Shown: positions 17,222 through 27,533, counted from the stretch's first letter. The stretch is 36,368 bases of DNA from an uncultured Balneolaceae bacterium (GCA_938091655.1 CALKOA010000020.1:1-36368), one strand, 5' to 3'. Notes: generated from the letters alone by a model not told the origin. Numbers and translations are program-made.

Positions 17222-17317
17222 GTTATATTGATTAGGTGAGTATATATGATTGCATTAAACAGGGTCTAAACCTAAGTCACCCATTATTGAGCTAATAAAG
17301 ACCAAAGAAGCTGGTTA

Positions 17318-17354
17318 TTTTCGAAACGAATTTCACTAAATAAACGTATCTTTG
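17318..17354 (+). promoter_or_regulatory. Candidate folE promoter
   Basis: TATCTTTG at 17347-17354 is a perfect TAnnTTTG -7 element, 55 bases before the folE ATG. The -33 position holds only TTTTCG (17318-17323), a partial match, 23 bases upstream. Confidence 0.5.
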
Positions 17355-17409
17355 CTAATCAATGCATTCTTAGCGTTTGCACTCAAATTACTGAAATTCT
17401 CCAACTATT

Positions 17410-18096
17410 ATGAAAGAACCGATCGATACCCTAGATCAACACGAAGAATTTGACCAAATGGGAGAAGCTCATGCCGGAAGCTCAGAGCTAACCCCTATAA
17501 AATCCGATGCCTTTGAGCTAAGTGATGATGAAAAAATCGAACATATAGAGCATCATTTCGCAAAAATAATGGATATCCTTGGTTTGGATTTAACTGACGA
17601 TAGCCTCAAGGGAACTCCACGAAGAGTTGCCAAAATGTATGTTAAAGAAGTATTCAATGGCTTAAACCCGGCCAACAGACCAGAAGCGAGAACATTTAAC
17701 AATAATTATGATTACTCAGATGTAGTTATTGAAAAAAACATACAAGTGAACTCATTTTGTGAGCATCACTTTCTTCCCTTTATAGGCAAAGCGCATGTTG
17801 CCTACATATCTAAAGGAAAGGTTATTGGTCTTTCAAAAATCAATCGTTTGGTAGATTATTACTCTCGAAGGCCGCAGGTTCAGGAACGATTAACCCTGCA
17901 GATTGCAGATGCGATTTCAGATGCAATGAACACCGAAGATGTGGCTGTCTATATTGACAGTAAGCATTTATGTGTTTCAATGAGAGGCATTAAAGATCAT
18001 GCAAGTAGTACGATAACTTCGGAGTTTAGGGGTGCATTTAGAGATAAAGATACGCAACAAAAATTCATTGACTTTATTCGTACCCCCTCTGAATAA
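17410..18096 (+). CDS. folE: GTP cyclohydrolase I
   Basis: Converts GTP to 7,8-dihydroneopterin triphosphate, the first step of folate and a shared step to queuosine. The 228 residues include an acidic, poorly conserved 40-residue N-terminus, then TPRRVAKMY (69-77), the zinc site in SFCEHHFLPF (Cys117, His120) and Cys188 in KHLCVSMRG, and GKVIGLSKINRLVDYYSRRPQVQERLT-type residues for the active site. All ligands are present, so this is the zinc type IA enzyme. It is the first gene of folE-cysS-yidD-hisI with 21 bases to cysS. Confidence 0.97.
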   Translation: MKEPIDTLDQHEEFDQMGEAHAGSSELTPIKSDAFELSDDEKIEHIEHHFAKIMDILGLDLTDDSLKGTPRRVAKMYVKEVFNGLNPANRPEARTFNNNYDYSDVVIEKNIQVNSFCEHHFLPFIGKAHVAYISKGKVIGLSKINRLVDYYSRRPQVQERLTLQIADAISDAMNTEDVAVYIDSKHLCVSMRGIKDHASSTITSEFRGAFRDKDTQQKFIDFIRTPSE

Positions 18097-18117
18097 ATAT
18101 CTAAGTATGGTAGTAGT

Positions 18118-19608
18118 ATGAGTTCGTCAGAATTACATGTTTACAATACATTAAGCAGAAAAAAAGAACTTTTTGAGCCCTTACATACACCCCATGTCGG
18201 CATGTATGTCTGCGGACCAACGGTATACGGTGACGCTCATTTAGGTCATGCCAAAAGCTATGTTTCTTTCGATGTCGTTCGTCGATATCTTCGCTACTTA
18301 GGATATAAAGTGCGATACGTTCAGAATATTACCGATGTTGGCCATTTGGTGGGAGACGGAGACGAGGGTGAGGATAAGATTTCTAAAAGAGCTCGCATTG
18401 AACAGCTTGATCCGATGGAAATAGCCGAGACCTATACCTACACGTATTTTCGAGATATGGATGCACTTTCCATTCAGCGTCCGGACATCTCCCCTAGAGC
18501 TACAGGTCATATTCCAGAGCAAATTGCAATGATTCAGAATTTAATCGATAAAGGTCATGCTTACACTTCTAATGGTAATGTGTACTTTGATGCACTCTCA
18601 GCCCCGAACTATGGCCAATTGAGTGGTCGGAACATCGAGGATGCAACGAGTGGTACACGGGTTCAAGCTGCCTCAGATAAACGTAATCCTGCAGATTTTG
18701 CCTTATGGAAAAAAGCCGATGACCAACATTTAATGAAATGGCCTTCCCCATGGGGCGTGGGCTATCCAGGTTGGCATATCGAATGTTCTGCTATGAGTAT
18801 AAAATATCTTGGCGCTCACTTCGATATTCACGGTGGCGGTCTTGAAAATCAATTTCCTCATCACGAATGCGAGATTGCTCAATCAGAATGTTCGACTGGG
18901 GAATCCTTTGCAAAGTATTGGCTCCACAATAACATGGTTACTTTGGACGGGCAAAAAATGGGAAAGTCTCTGGGTAACGCTATAAGTTTAGATGAGTTTT
19001 TCAAGGGATCACATCCATTACTTGAGCGCTCTTGGAGTCCACAAGTTATCCGCTTTTTCTTACTTCAAAGCCATTATCGTAGCACTACAGATTTTTCAGA
19101 AAAAGCATTGGAAGCATCAGAAACCGGTTTTCAGTCACTCAGAGCAAACCTGCAGAGTATCATGGCGCATACGCAACAGCAATATAACGATCAAACTGAG
19201 GGTGAATCACACGAAGCTCTCCCTACTCTTCAAGCTGCTTTCGAATCCGCAATGAATGACGATTTTAACACAGCGCAAGCTATTGCCGCCCTATTTGATC
19301 ACACTAAGAAAATAAAAAAGAATATTGCAAACGGTCTCCCACCATCGGATCTAAATACTTTACAGAATTGGCTTAATATTGCATTAACCGATATACTTGG
19401 ACTAGAGTATAGTGAAACCAACGAGACTGAAAGTAGCTTTAAAGAAAATATCAGTGAAGATTTACTTCACTTGTTAATTGATCTTAGGACCAAAGCCAGA
19501 ATGGAAAGAAACTTTGAACTATCAGACATAATTCGGAATAGGCTTAAAGAACTCGATATTGAACTAGAGGATAGTAAAGAAGGAACTCGGTACACTTTGC
19601 CCAAATGA
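18118..19608 (+). CDS. cysS: Cysteine--tRNA ligase
   Basis: Charges tRNA-Cys. The 496-residue class I synthetase has the zinc ligands Cys32 ([15 protein letters not shown]), Cys223 (HIECSAMS), and His248 in FPHHECE. The HIGH-type motif is HLGH at 41-44. The signature loop is KMGKSLGN at 280-287, a common variant of KMSKS. The C-terminal helical anticodon domain holds [13 protein letters not shown], as usual. It lies 21 bases after folE and 10 before yidD. Confidence 0.98.
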   Translation: MSSSELHVYNTLSRKKELFEPLHTPHVGMYVCGPTVYGDAHLGHAKSYVSFDVVRRYLRYLGYKVRYVQNITDVGHLVGDGDEGEDKISKRARIEQLDPMEIAETYTYTYFRDMDALSIQRPDISPRATGHIPEQIAMIQNLIDKGHAYTSNGNVYFDALSAPNYGQLSGRNIEDATSGTRVQAASDKRNPADFALWKKADDQHLMKWPSPWGVGYPGWHIECSAMSIKYLGAHFDIHGGGLENQFPHHECEIAQSECSTGESFAKYWLHNNMVTLDGQKMGKSLGNAISLDEFFKGSHPLLERSWSPQVIRFFLLQSHYRSTTDFSEKALEASETGFQSLRANLQSIMAHTQQQYNDQTEGESHEALPTLQAAFESAMNDDFNTAQAIAALFDHTKKIKKNIANGLPPSDLNTLQNWLNIALTDILGLEYSETNETESSFKENISEDLLHLLIDLRTKARMERNFELSDIIRNRLKELDIELEDSKEGTRYTLPK

Positions 19609-19618
19609 ATTTGCCAAA

Positions 19619-19900
19619 ATGAAATTGTTCCAACAAGTCATCTCTGGCCTTTTGGTTGGGTTAGTACGCTTCTATCAACTAGCTATTTCTCCTTATCTGG
19701 GGCGTAGTTGCCGTTATTCTCCCACTTGTTCCCAATATACAATTGAGGCTTTAAAAGAGTGGGGACCTTGGAAGGGCAGTTGGCTTGGAATAAAGAGAAT
19801 TTCGAGTTGCCATCCTTGGGGAGGACATGGATATGATCCTGTACCCCTATCAAAGAAAACAGAAAAATTAAATACACTATCAATAGATGAGAGTGAGTAA
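19619..19900 (+). CDS. yidD: Membrane protein insertion efficiency factor YidD
   Basis: Small peripheral inner-membrane protein that assists YidC-dependent insertion of membrane proteins. The 93 residues hold an amphipathic N-terminus, [14 protein letters not shown], the cysteine-rich core [17 protein letters not shown], and [12 protein letters not shown]. An 18-residue polar tail follows the domain. In many genomes yidD sits with rpmH, rnpA and yidC; here it is instead 10 bases after cysS. Confidence 0.96.
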   Translation: MKLFQQVISGLLVGLVRFYQLAISPYLGRSCRYSPTCSQYTIEALKEWGPWKGSWLGIKRISSCHPWGGHGYDPVPLSKKTEKLNTLSIDESE

Positions 19901-19954
19901 AATATATTGCACTCATTCACAATTAGATAATTTTTACATCTGAACATAGCTAAC

Positions 19955-20437
19955 ATGACCAATATTACGTTTAAACAAAGAATTTCGATCGAACAAGTAG
20001 AAGAAGCACACGATTTTACTCCAAAATTTGATCCTCAAGGTTTAATTCCAGTAGTAACTACAGACTACCTTTCAGGAGAATTACTCATGCATGGGTATAT
20101 GAACGAAGAAGCCCTTAGAAAGACTATCGAATTAGGGGAGGCAGTGTACTACTCCAGAAGTAGAAAAACACTTTGGCACAAAGGCGCTACCTCAGGCTTA
20201 ACCCAAGTAGTTAAAGAATTACGTATAGATGATGATCAAGATTGTGTTTGGCTCCGAGTAGAAGTTCAAGGAAATGGCGCAAGTTGCCATGTAGGTTATC
20301 GCTCTTGCTTTTATAGAAGCGTACCCACTAAAGATGAATTTACGCAAACGGATGGGCGGCTTGTGTACGAAGAGGATGAAAAAGTATTTGACCCCAAAGA
20401 AGTCTACGGTGACGCACCTAACCCCACCATTCTTTAA
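19955..20437 (+). CDS. hisI: Phosphoribosyl-AMP cyclohydrolase, stand-alone
   Basis: Opens the purine ring of phosphoribosyl-AMP in histidine synthesis (third step). The 160 residues hold [41 protein letters not shown] (magnesium/zinc site) and [15 protein letters not shown] with the zinc cysteines. No HisE phosphohydrolase domain follows, so this is the single-domain form. No other his gene is in the window. It starts 54 bases after yidD. Its last codons and stop are duplicated in tandem just downstream. Confidence 0.96.
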   Translation: MTNITFKQRISIEQVEEAHDFTPKFDPQGLIPVVTTDYLSGELLMHGYMNEEALRKTIELGEAVYYSRSRKTLWHKGATSGLTQVVKELRIDDDQDCVWLRVEVQGNGASCHVGYRSCFYRSVPTKDEFTQTDGRLVYEEDEKVFDPKEVYGDAPNPTIL

Positions 20438-20457
20438 CCTCTACCATTCTTTAACCT
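20426..20457 (+). repeat. Tandem direct repeat covering the hisI stop codon
   Basis: ACCATTCTTTAACCT occurs at 20426-20440 and again at 20443-20457, a 17-base period. The first copy encodes the last residues of HisI and its TAA. The second copy is non-coding. It looks like a recent slippage or tandem duplication. Confidence 0.9.
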
Positions 20458-20525
20458 AAAACCAGAGCTAAGGTAGCATTAAGGCCGTAATTAGCACCAT
20501 CCACTCTAAAATATAAGGAAGGGTA

Positions 20526-23387
20526 TTAATGGGCTGCTAGCCAGTGATCCCCTATTCCCCACTCAACTTTTAAAGGAACGAGTAACTCAATTGCTTGTTC
20601 CATTTTTTCAACGATCGTTGTAGGGACCCAATCCTTCTCATCTTCGTGAAGTTCAAATATCAATTCATCATGTACTTGTAAGAGCATCCTACTTTTACAA
20701 TTCTCCTCCCGCATCCATTGATCAATAGATAACATAGCCACCTTTATGATATCAGCAGCGGTCCCTTGTATTGGCATATTAATAGCTGCTCTTTCTGCAA
20801 ATGCTCGTGCATTCCAATTTCCAGATTCTATATCCGGAAGATACCGTCTTCTACCCATGAGTGTTTTTACGTACCCATGCGCCTTTACAAATTCCTTAGC
20901 GGTTTCTATATATGCAGATATGTTAGGAAATCTCCCAAAATAAGCCTCTATCATCTCTTTCGCTTCGCCATTGGATATTCCAAGATTTTGGGCTAAACCG
21001 AAAGCACTTAATCCATAAGGAATCCCAAAATTGACTTCCTTTGCTTTTCTACGATGATCGGAGGTTACTTGATCAAGGCTATCTAATGAAAAAATTTCTT
21101 TAGCTGTACGAGCATGTATGTCTTCGCCACTCTTAAAAGCTTGAATCATATCTTGATCTTCAGAAATATGTGCAATAATGCGAAGCTCCACCTGTGAATA
21201 ATCCGCAGAAAGTATCGTATACCCTTCTTCAGCTATGAACGCTTTTCTAATTTCACGACTTCGTGTAGTGCGTATAGGTATGTTCTGTAAATTTGGATTT
21301 GATGATGCTAACCGACCAGTTGCTGCGACACATTGATTATAATTGGTGTGTAGTCGATGGCTAATTGGTGAAAGCAAAGAAGGTAGTGCGTCGGCGTAGG
21401 TAGATTGCAATTTAGTTAAAGATCGGTACTCAAGTACCTGCTCTGGCACTTTGTGCACATGGGCTAGCTTAGATAATACCGTTTCATTGGTTGAATATTT
21501 TCCTGTTTTTGTTTTTTTACCTGCTGGTAAACCTAATTTATCGAATAGAATATTCCCTAATTGAGCGGGTGAGTTAAGATTAAACTCCTCCCCACATTGG
21601 TCAAAAATGGCCGACTTCAAGCGTAGCATATCTTCACTAAGAGCCGCTGAAAAGTCTTTAAGCAATTGTGTGTCCAAGGCAATCCCGGTAGCTTCCATAC
21701 GAGCTAATACCCGGCTTAAAGGAAAATCTAAATTAAAAGCTACTTCATGTAACCCGTCTTTAACTAGTTTTTCAGAAAAAATAGTGTATAATCGAAACGT
21801 GATATCGGCATCTTCACACGCATAAGGCACCAGCGCCTCCATAGGAACGTCCGCCATTGTTAACTGCCCTTTACCCTTGCCAATAAGCTCCGCTATAGGA
21901 ATGGGCTCGTAATGTAAATAGCGCAAAGAAAGCTCATCCATTTTTAAGCGTTGATCGGAATCAATTAAATAGGCCGCTATCATGGTGTCGAAGATATGGC
22001 CACCTAGTTCAATACCGTGTCGCTGCAACACCGTATAATCAAATTTATAATTATGCGCGATGACAAGAAGCTCAGAAGACCCTAATATTTGCTTTAATGC
22101 TAAATTCCATTCCGGATTATATGGTATATAAACGGCTTTATGTGATTCTTGAGTCATTGCTATACCCACTAAATTGGCCAATAATGGGTCCGCGCTATCG
22201 GTCTCTGTATCAACAACTATAGGTCGATTAAGGTCAATGGACTCTAAATAAGCTAATAGTTCTACTTCGTTATCAAGCAAACGATATTCAACCTCATTTG
22301 CATTGTAGGATGCCGCTTTTTTGCTCGCTGCAAAGAGATCTAAGTCCGTTTCAGTTGGTGAGTTTTCACTATTCGAAAGTGATGCTTTATTTTGACTCCC
22401 CGCCTCGTTGGAATTAGATTGCTCGTTACTTACCGATGTGTTAGAAGTTTTTTGGACATAAGATTGATCATCGCTTGAAGAGGCAGAACCTACCGCCGAA
22501 GTGTCACCTGAGGCAAATTCCTCATATTTTCGTGTCAAGCTTCTAAAACCCATCCTAGAAAAAAACACCGCTAAGTTAGACCAATCAGGGTCGGCCCTAA
22601 CCAAATCAGTCCACGATTGTACTTCAGGCACATCCGTTTTTATGGTAACCATTTTTCGAGCATGACGAGCTTGATCAGCAAATTCAATTAAACTTTCTCT
22701 TTGCCTTTTTGCTGAAATAGTCGACGCTTGATCCAATAAATTGTCCAGCGATTCAAATTGCTCTATCAACTTTGGGGCCCCTTTTTTTCCAATCCCAGGC
22801 ACTCCAGGAATATTATCGGATGCATCACCCAGAAGGGATAATACGTCTATAACTTGATTGGGATAGACTCCAAAATACTCCTTCACTCCGTCTTCATCGA
22901 CACGATCAAAGCCCCCATTTTTGTTATTGGGCTTAAGCATGCACACATAATGATTAACCAGTTGCATGAAATCCTTATCAGGTGTAACTAAAAACACTTC
23001 AGCTTCACCAGCCTCTATTGAATAGGCAAGCGTTCCAATGATATCATCCGCTTCATATCCATCCTTCTCAATATTAGGAATATTCCAATACCCGAGCATT
23101 TCTTTGATGAGAGGGATACCTACTCGTAATTCCTCCGGTTGAGGTGGACGTTGCGCCTTATACCGCTCATCCCAATCGTGCCGGAATGTAGGAGCATGTG
23201 TATCCCATGCAACCGCAAGATGACTGGGCTCATATTCCTCAATTAATTTATCCACCGTATTAGCAAACCCCATAATAGATCCGGTGGATATACCTTCATT
23301 ATTAACCAGATTAGCTCGTATAAATGCAAAGTGCGATCGGTAAGCCAAGGCCATACCGTCAATTAATAAGACTTTTTTATCTGCCAT
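20526..23387 (-). CDS. polA: DNA polymerase I
   Basis: Fills gaps, removes RNA primers and repairs DNA. The 953 residues comprise a 5'-nuclease domain (about 1-290; YEADDIIGTL, GDASDNIPGVPGIGKK), a 70-residue linker rich in Ser, Asn and Gln (292-362), a 3'-5' proofreading domain that keeps the DTET metal ligands at 393-396 and a later CEDAD motif, and the polymerase domain (ADYSQVELRI, RRKAKEVNFGIPYG, LLQVHDELIFEL). All three activities therefore look intact. It starts 8 bases after the tkt stop and is probably co-transcribed with it. Confidence 0.98.
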   Translation of the reverse strand: MADKKVLLIDGMALAYRSHFAFIRANLVNNEGISTGSIMGFANTVDKLIEEYEPSHLAVAWDTHAPTFRHDWDERYKAQRPPQPEELRVGIPLIKEMLGYWNIPNIEKDGYEADDIIGTLAYSIEAGEAEVFLVTPDKDFMQLVNHYVCMLKPNNKNGGFDRVDEDGVKEYFGVYPNQVIDVLSLLGDASDNIPGVPGIGKKGAPKLIEQFESLDNLLDQASTISAKRQRESLIEFADQARHARKMVTIKTDVPEVQSWTDLVRADPDWSNLAVFFSRMGFRSLTRKYEEFASGDTSAVGSASSSDDQSYVQKTSNTSVSNEQSNSNEAGSQNKASLSNSENSPTETDLDLFAASKKAASYNANEVEYRLLDNEVELLAYLESIDLNRPIVVDTETDSADPLLANLVGIAMTQESHKAVYIPYNPEWNLALKQILGSSELLVIAHNYKFDYTVLQRHGIELGGHIFDTMIAAYLIDSDQRLKMDELSLRYLHYEPIPIAELIGKGKGQLTMADVPMEALVPYACEDADITFRLYTIFSEKLVKDGLHEVAFNLDFPLSRVLARMEATGIALDTQLLKDFSAALSEDMLRLKSAIFDQCGEEFNLNSPAQLGNILFDKLGLPAGKKTKTGKYSTNETVLSKLAHVHKVPEQVLEYRSLTKLQSTYADALPSLLSPISHRLHTNYNQCVAATGRLASSNPNLQNIPIRTTRSREIRKAFIAEEGYTILSADYSQVELRIIAHISEDQDMIQAFKSGEDIHARTAKEIFSLDSLDQVTSDHRRKAKEVNFGIPYGLSAFGLAQNLGISNGEAKEMIEAYFGRFPNISAYIETAKEFVKAHGYVKTLMGRRRYLPDIESGNWNARAFAERAAINMPIQGTAADIIKVAMLSIDQWMREENCKSRMLLQVHDELIFELHEDEKDWVPTTIVEKMEQAIELLVPLKVEWGIGDHWLAAH

Positions 23388-23395
23388 GAAATGGA

Positions 23396-25393
23396 TTAGG
23401 ACTGCTCGGTGAAATAGGCTACGATTGAATTCGTAGTAATATTGAAATGTTCATATAACTCCTCAAATGGGGCCGATTCTCCAAAGCTATCTATTCCTAT
23501 GGCTTTACCTTCCAGACCGAGATATTTTTGCCAGCCAAAGGTCGACCCTGCTTCAATAGATACTCGTTTGGTCAAATCAGTTGGTAATACTGAATTCTTA
23601 TATTCGATAGGTTGAGCATCAAATAGCTCCCAACTAGGCATACTCACTACCCGCACGCTCTTTCCTCTAGTGGCCAATTCAGCCTGTGCTTGCATAGCCA
23701 GCTGAACTTCTGATCCTGTAGCCATAATAACGCCCTCAGCTTTGCCATTTCCAGCCTCAGATAGCACATATCCCCCCTTGGCAACTAATGCGGCCGCATT
23801 TTCGGTATTCCTAGAATACGTAGGCACATTTTGGCGGGTTAACACCAAGACACTGGGGCCCGTTTTATGCTCTAAGGCTACTTTCCAGGCATGAGAGACC
23901 TCGTTAGCATCCGCCGGACGAAGTACTAAAACGTTGGGCATAGCACGTAAACTAGCTAGATGTTCCACGGGTTGATGGGTAGGCCCATCCTCTCCCAATC
24001 CGATACTATCATGCGTCATTACAAATATAGATGGTAGCTTCATTAAGGCAGCTAAACGTAGAGCTGGTCGTAAATAATCCGTAAATACAAAAAATGTTGC
24101 TCCAAATGCATGTAACCCACCATGTAACATCATCCCATTGACTGCGGCTGCCATTCCAAATTCACGAACTCCAAAATGTATCGTTCGCCCTTTGTGATTG
24201 TATTGGGTAAATGAACCTGAGCCTACAATATCGGTCTTTGTACTTGGACCTAAATCGGCTGAACCACCTATTAAATTGGGGATGGTATCTTTGAGTGCGT
24301 TAATCACCTTTCCTGAACTAGCTCGAGTAGCCATTCCCTTAGGATCAGACTCAAATACAGGTAATACATCCGCTAAATCTTGAAGATATGTTTGGTTTGT
24401 CCAAGCCATAAATTTAGCGTGTAAGTCTGGATCATCCTTTTCTAATTTAGTCAATTTTTTGTTCCAATCCGCTTCTAGTGCTGTTCCTAACTCAGCTCTT
24501 GCCTGAAACGTATCATACACTTGCTGCTCGACATGGAAATGGGAATCTGGATCCAACCCGTATCCTATCTTGGTTATTCGAATTTCTTCTTCACCAAGTG
24601 GGGCGCCGTGAGAGGATTCTTTACCCTCTTTGTTCGGAGAACCGTAGCCAATTTTAGACGTACAAATAATTAATGAAGGTTGTTCGGTATTAGCCTTGGC
24701 TTGTGAAATTGCCTGTTCAATTTGATCATGGTCATGACCATTTACTTTAATAACTTGCCAGTTATACGCTAAAAAGCGTTCAACTACATCCTCAGTGAAT
24801 GCCAGGTCGGTTTCACCTTCAATGGATATGGAGTTAGAATCATATAAATAGATTAATTTTTCTAAGGCTAAATGACCAGCCAAAGATGCAGCCTCATGTG
24901 ATACCCCTTCCATTAAATCACCGTCACTAACTATTGCATAGGTATAGTGATCAATCAACTTCTGAGAATTTGTATTAAATTGCGCAGCTAAATGTCGCTC
25001 TGCCATAGCCATTCCAACACCAGTAGCGAAACCCTGCCCCAAAGGCCCAGTAGTCATTTCAACTCCAGGGGTCATTCCAAACTCAGGATGCCCTGGAGTT
25101 TTAGACCCCATTTGTCGAAAATTTTTAAGTTCGTCTAAGCTCAATTCATAACCAGAAAGATGTAACAGACTATAGAGTAACATAGATCCGTGACCAGCTG
25201 AAAGTATAAATCTATCGCGATCGAACCATTGCGGATTTTTTGGATTGTGCTTTAAAAATTTAGTCCATAGAACTGTAGCCACATCCGCCATTCCCATTGG
25301 CATTCCTGGGTGTCCTGAGTTCGCCTTCTGGACGGCATCCATAGATAGAGTACGGATGGTATGAGCACATAGTAAATCATTCACATTATTCAT
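23396..25393 (-). CDS. tkt: Transketolase
   Basis: Thiamine-diphosphate enzyme of the pentose phosphate pathway that moves two-carbon units between sugar phosphates. The full-length 665 residues hold [27 protein letters not shown] at the start (substrate His), [25 protein letters not shown], the TPP motif [30 protein letters not shown], and the C-terminal [19 protein letters not shown]. It lies downstream of a likely promoter at 25451-25482 and is followed by polA after 8 bases. Confidence 0.98.
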   Translation of the reverse strand: MNNVNDLLCAHTIRTLSMDAVQKANSGHPGMPMGMADVATVLWTKFLKHNPKNPQWFDRDRFILSAGHGSMLLYSLLHLSGYELSLDELKNFRQMGSKTPGHPEFGMTPGVEMTTGPLGQGFATGVGMAMAERHLAAQFNTNSQKLIDHYTYAIVSDGDLMEGVSHEAASLAGHLALEKLIYLYDSNSISIEGETDLAFTEDVVERFLAYNWQVIKVNGHDHDQIEQAISQAKANTEQPSLIICTSKIGYGSPNKEGKESSHGAPLGEEEIRITKIGYGLDPDSHFHVEQQVYDTFQARAELGTALEADWNKKLTKLEKDDPDLHAKFMAWTNQTYLQDLADVLPVFESDPKGMATRASSGKVINALKDTIPNLIGGSADLGPSTKTDIVGSGSFTQYNHKGRTIHFGVREFGMAAAVNGMMLHGGLHAFGATFFVFTDYLRPALRLAALMKLPSIFVMTHDSIGLGEDGPTHQPVEHLASLRAMPNVLVLRPADANEVSHAWKVALEHKTGPSVLVLTRQNVPTYSRNTENAAALVAKGGYVLSEAGNGKAEGVIMATGSEVQLAMQAQAELATRGKSVRVVSMPSWELFDAQPIEYKNSVLPTDLTKRVSIEAGSTFGWQKYLGLEGKAIGIDSFGESAPFEELYEHFNITTNSIVAYFTEQS

Positions 25394-25450
25394 AAGAGAG
25401 CGTAGCTAGTAGTTTTAATTAGTAAAAAATGATAAAAAGTGGAATAAACT

Positions 25451-25482
25451 CAAAAATATCAACTCTGGTAGAGTTAGAACAA
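25451..25482 (-). promoter_or_regulatory. Candidate tkt-polA promoter
   Basis: Read on the minus strand, TTG (25480-25482) is followed after 21 bases by TATTTTTG (25451-25458), a full TAnnTTTG element with typical spacing. It lies between the upstream gene's terminator and the tkt ATG, leaving a leader of about 50 bases. Confidence 0.6.
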
Positions 25483-25519
25483 TTGGCCACAAGTTAGTTA
25501 ATGTGAGAATGAGTTTAAA

Positions 25520-25549
25520 TAAAAAAAGCCCCGCTTTTAACGGGGCTTT
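25520..25549 (-). terminator. Rho-independent terminator of the TPR-protein gene
   Basis: A 9-bp perfect stem (AAAGCCCCG at 25525-25533, CGGGGCTTT at 25541-25549) with a 7-base loop. On the minus strand it ends in a run of seven T. It lies 21 bases beyond the stop of the TPR gene. It separates that gene from tkt. Confidence 0.95.
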
Positions 25550-25570
25550 AAATAACTTAAAACTTAGGTT

Positions 25571-26581
25571 TTATGGGCGTGTACTTTCGCACTTAAGTTC
25601 GAATTCCATCTTGTATTCTGAGGGCTGTTTGAAAGATCCATAACTCGCACTCTCATAGGCTGAGCATGCTTCTCCCTTATTACTCAGCATTTGATTCGCC
25701 AGACCTAATTCAAAAAAGATTTTAGCTTTATCCGTATTTCCACCAGTCTCAAGATCTAATGCTTGCGCGGAGTACCTAACTGCGTCGTTGTAACGGGTTA
25801 GTTTGTTAGAAGCCTCTGCCAATCGATAGTAACTGTCTGCTGATTCTGAAAAATAATCTAACGAGGATTGCAATAACATAATAGCTTGAGTTGGATTACC
25901 TGCTTCAATGGCCTTAGCACCTCTAAATAATAAATCACCATGAGCAGATTGATTAGCCAGACGCTCTACTTCTGTATCGTTAATGCGAATAGCAGTAGCT
26001 ATCGCTTGATCGTACCAACTCATGATACCGTCCACATCTTCAGGACTGTTTTTCTTGTGTACTAATGCCTTCTGGTAATATGCTTTTGCATAGTTCGGAT
26101 TAATCCTAATCGCCTCATCTAAGGCTACTTCGGATTCCACAAACATCTCACGCTTAAATAACATGATCCCTTTTTGGTAATTTAACTGAGCCAAGACACT
26201 GGTAGATTTGCGCTGAACATCTGTGTCCCCAGAGCTGACACCAATTTCCTCGGATTGGATAAATAGAGCAATAGCGGCATCTAATTTTTCCAAACTAGGA
26301 CCACCTCTAAACTCATTAAACGCATCTACCGCTATGGTGAAATACAGCTTGGGAATTTGTTTTTCAGAACGGTTTTTGATGTCCTCACCTTCTTCACCTA
26401 ATTGAGAAGCAATTTCAATGGCTTCCGTATACTTGTCAATGGCTGCTGAATAGTCTTTGCCTTGAGCCAATTCCCTGGCTTCATTGTAAGCCGTGATGGC
26501 TGCGGTTTGATCTTGTGCTACTAGTGTTACGCTAGCAATTAGTACAATACTTAAAAAAGAAAAGAGAGATTTCATAGTCAT
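25571..26581 (-). CDS. Secreted TPR-repeat protein
   Basis: A 336-residue exported protein of unknown partner. The signal peptide is MTMKSLFSFLSIVLIASVTLVAQ, with cleavage expected near AQ-DQ. The remainder is tetratricopeptide-like: ITAYNEARELAQGKDYSAAIDKYTEAIEIA, then a unit at about 150-180 (LFKREMFVESEVALDEAIRINPNYAKAYYQKALVHKK) and units near 225-300. The start at 26581 (ATGACTATG) or 26575 is chosen. A longer frame to 26614 would begin inside the promoter element. It has its own promoter and a strong terminator, so it is monocistronic. TPR domains usually serve protein-protein contact. Confidence 0.85.
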   Translation of the reverse strand: MTMKSLFSFLSIVLIASVTLVAQDQTAAITAYNEARELAQGKDYSAAIDKYTEAIEIASQLGEEGEDIKNRSEKQIPKLYFTIAVDAFNEFRGGPSLEKLDAAIALFIQSEEIGVSSGDTDVQRKSTSVLAQLNYQKGIMLFKREMFVESEVALDEAIRINPNYAKAYYQKALVHKKNSPEDVDGIMSWYDQAIATAIRINDTEVERLANQSAHGDLLFRGAKAIEAGNPTQAIMLLQSSLDYFSESADSYYRLAEASNKLTRYNDAVRYSAQALDLETGGNTDKAKIFFELGLANQMLSNKGEACSAYESASYGSFKQPSEYKMEFELKCESTRP

Positions 26582-26611
26582 GATGTGGAGTGTTTCAATT
26601 CTATTTCTAGA

Positions 26612-26639
26612 CAAACTTAAAGTTACACAATTTATTCAA
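26612..26639 (-). promoter_or_regulatory. Candidate promoter of the TPR-protein gene
   Basis: On the minus strand, TTG at 26637-26639 and TAAGTTTG at 26612-26619 are 17 bases apart. The -7 element is a full TAnnTTTG match and overlaps the upstream in-frame ATG at 26614, which argues against that start. Confidence 0.5.
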
Positions 26640-26739
26640 TTAAGGAAAAATAGATGTCAATGGTTCCCTGTTTCATTGACAAAGTAGATACCAAACAAAA
26701 ATCTAACGCTATTTATTGTTGTACTAAACCAAGAAATCT

Positions 26740-27441
26740 TTAAAAGTAAAAATTGGGCATCGGTTCTTCGCTTTCATACATTGCACGTATTTTAGCAACT
26801 CCATCTTCGATAGAGTCTGTCAAAAAGAACAGTTCTCTATCTTTCTCAGAAATGGTACCGTGAGTGATCATCGTTTCTTCAATCCAAGAAACTAATCCAC
26901 TCCAGTAGTCTACGCCAATCAAAATAATGGGTATGATTGACACTTTTTGTGTTTGAACCAACGTTAGGCTTTCGAATAGTTCATCCATGGTTCCAAAACC
27001 TCCCGGAAATACAATTAATGCCTGAGAGTACTTAATGAACATGACTTTTCTGACGAAGAAATAATCGAAATTTAGAGCAAACTCTTTTTGTACGTACTGG
27101 TTTATCCCCTGTTCGTGGGGCAATTCAATTCCAAGCCCAACTGATTTTCCGCCACTTTCCTGTGCCCCTTTATTAGCTGCTTCCATTATCCCTGGCCCTG
27201 CACCTGTGATGACACCGAAGCCCATTTTGGTCAATAGCTTAGCACATTCGGAAGCCTTTTCATAGTATGGGTCATCAACAGCAGTCCTAGCGGAACCAAA
27301 AATACTAACACAGGGACCAATTCTAAACAGGGTATCGTATCCATCAACCAGTTCACCCATTATTTTAAAGATACTCCAAACCTCGCGATCGTATCCGTTT
27401 TTGTATGAATTGGGAATTAATAACGGCTTTTGTTCTTCCAT
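26740..27441 (-). CDS. LOG-family protein (TIGR00730-type Rossmann fold)
   Basis: A 233-residue protein of the lysine-decarboxylase-like/LOG family. Characterised members are nucleotide 5'-monophosphate phosphoribohydrolases, including cytokinin-activating enzymes in plants and actinobacteria. Sequence hallmarks are VSIFGSARTAVDDPYYEKA, GAGPGIMEAANKGAQESGG and the phosphate-binding PGGFGTMDELFE. The old annotation as lysine decarboxylase should not be carried over. It lies 92 bases after the DUF5683 gene, with no strong promoter or terminator recognised between them. Confidence 0.92.
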   Translation of the reverse strand: MEEQKPLLIPNSYKNGYDREVWSIFKIMGELVDGYDTLFRIGPCVSIFGSARTAVDDPYYEKASECAKLLTKMGFGVITGAGPGIMEAANKGAQESGGKSVGLGIELPHEQGINQYVQKEFALNFDYFFVRKVMFIKYSQALIVFPGGFGTMDELFESLTLVQTQKVSIIPIILIGVDYWSGLVSWIEETMITHGTISEKDRELFFLTDSIEDGVAKIRAMYESEEPMPNFYF

Positions 27442-27533
27442 GCGAAAAAAATGTTTAGTTTATACTTATTGGTCTTTTGATGTCTACTCAATTAATGGTT
27501 TAATGGCATAATAAACGCATTATACATCTACCG

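Noticed and set aside
19891-19916. Hairpin TGAGT/ACTCA at the yidD-hisI junction
   Set aside because: A 5-bp stem with a 12-base loop and no T-run is too weak to call a terminator.
26582-26614. ATG at 26614 for the TPR protein
   Set aside because: It lies inside the TAAGTTTG promoter element, and the signal peptide begins at the later ATGs.
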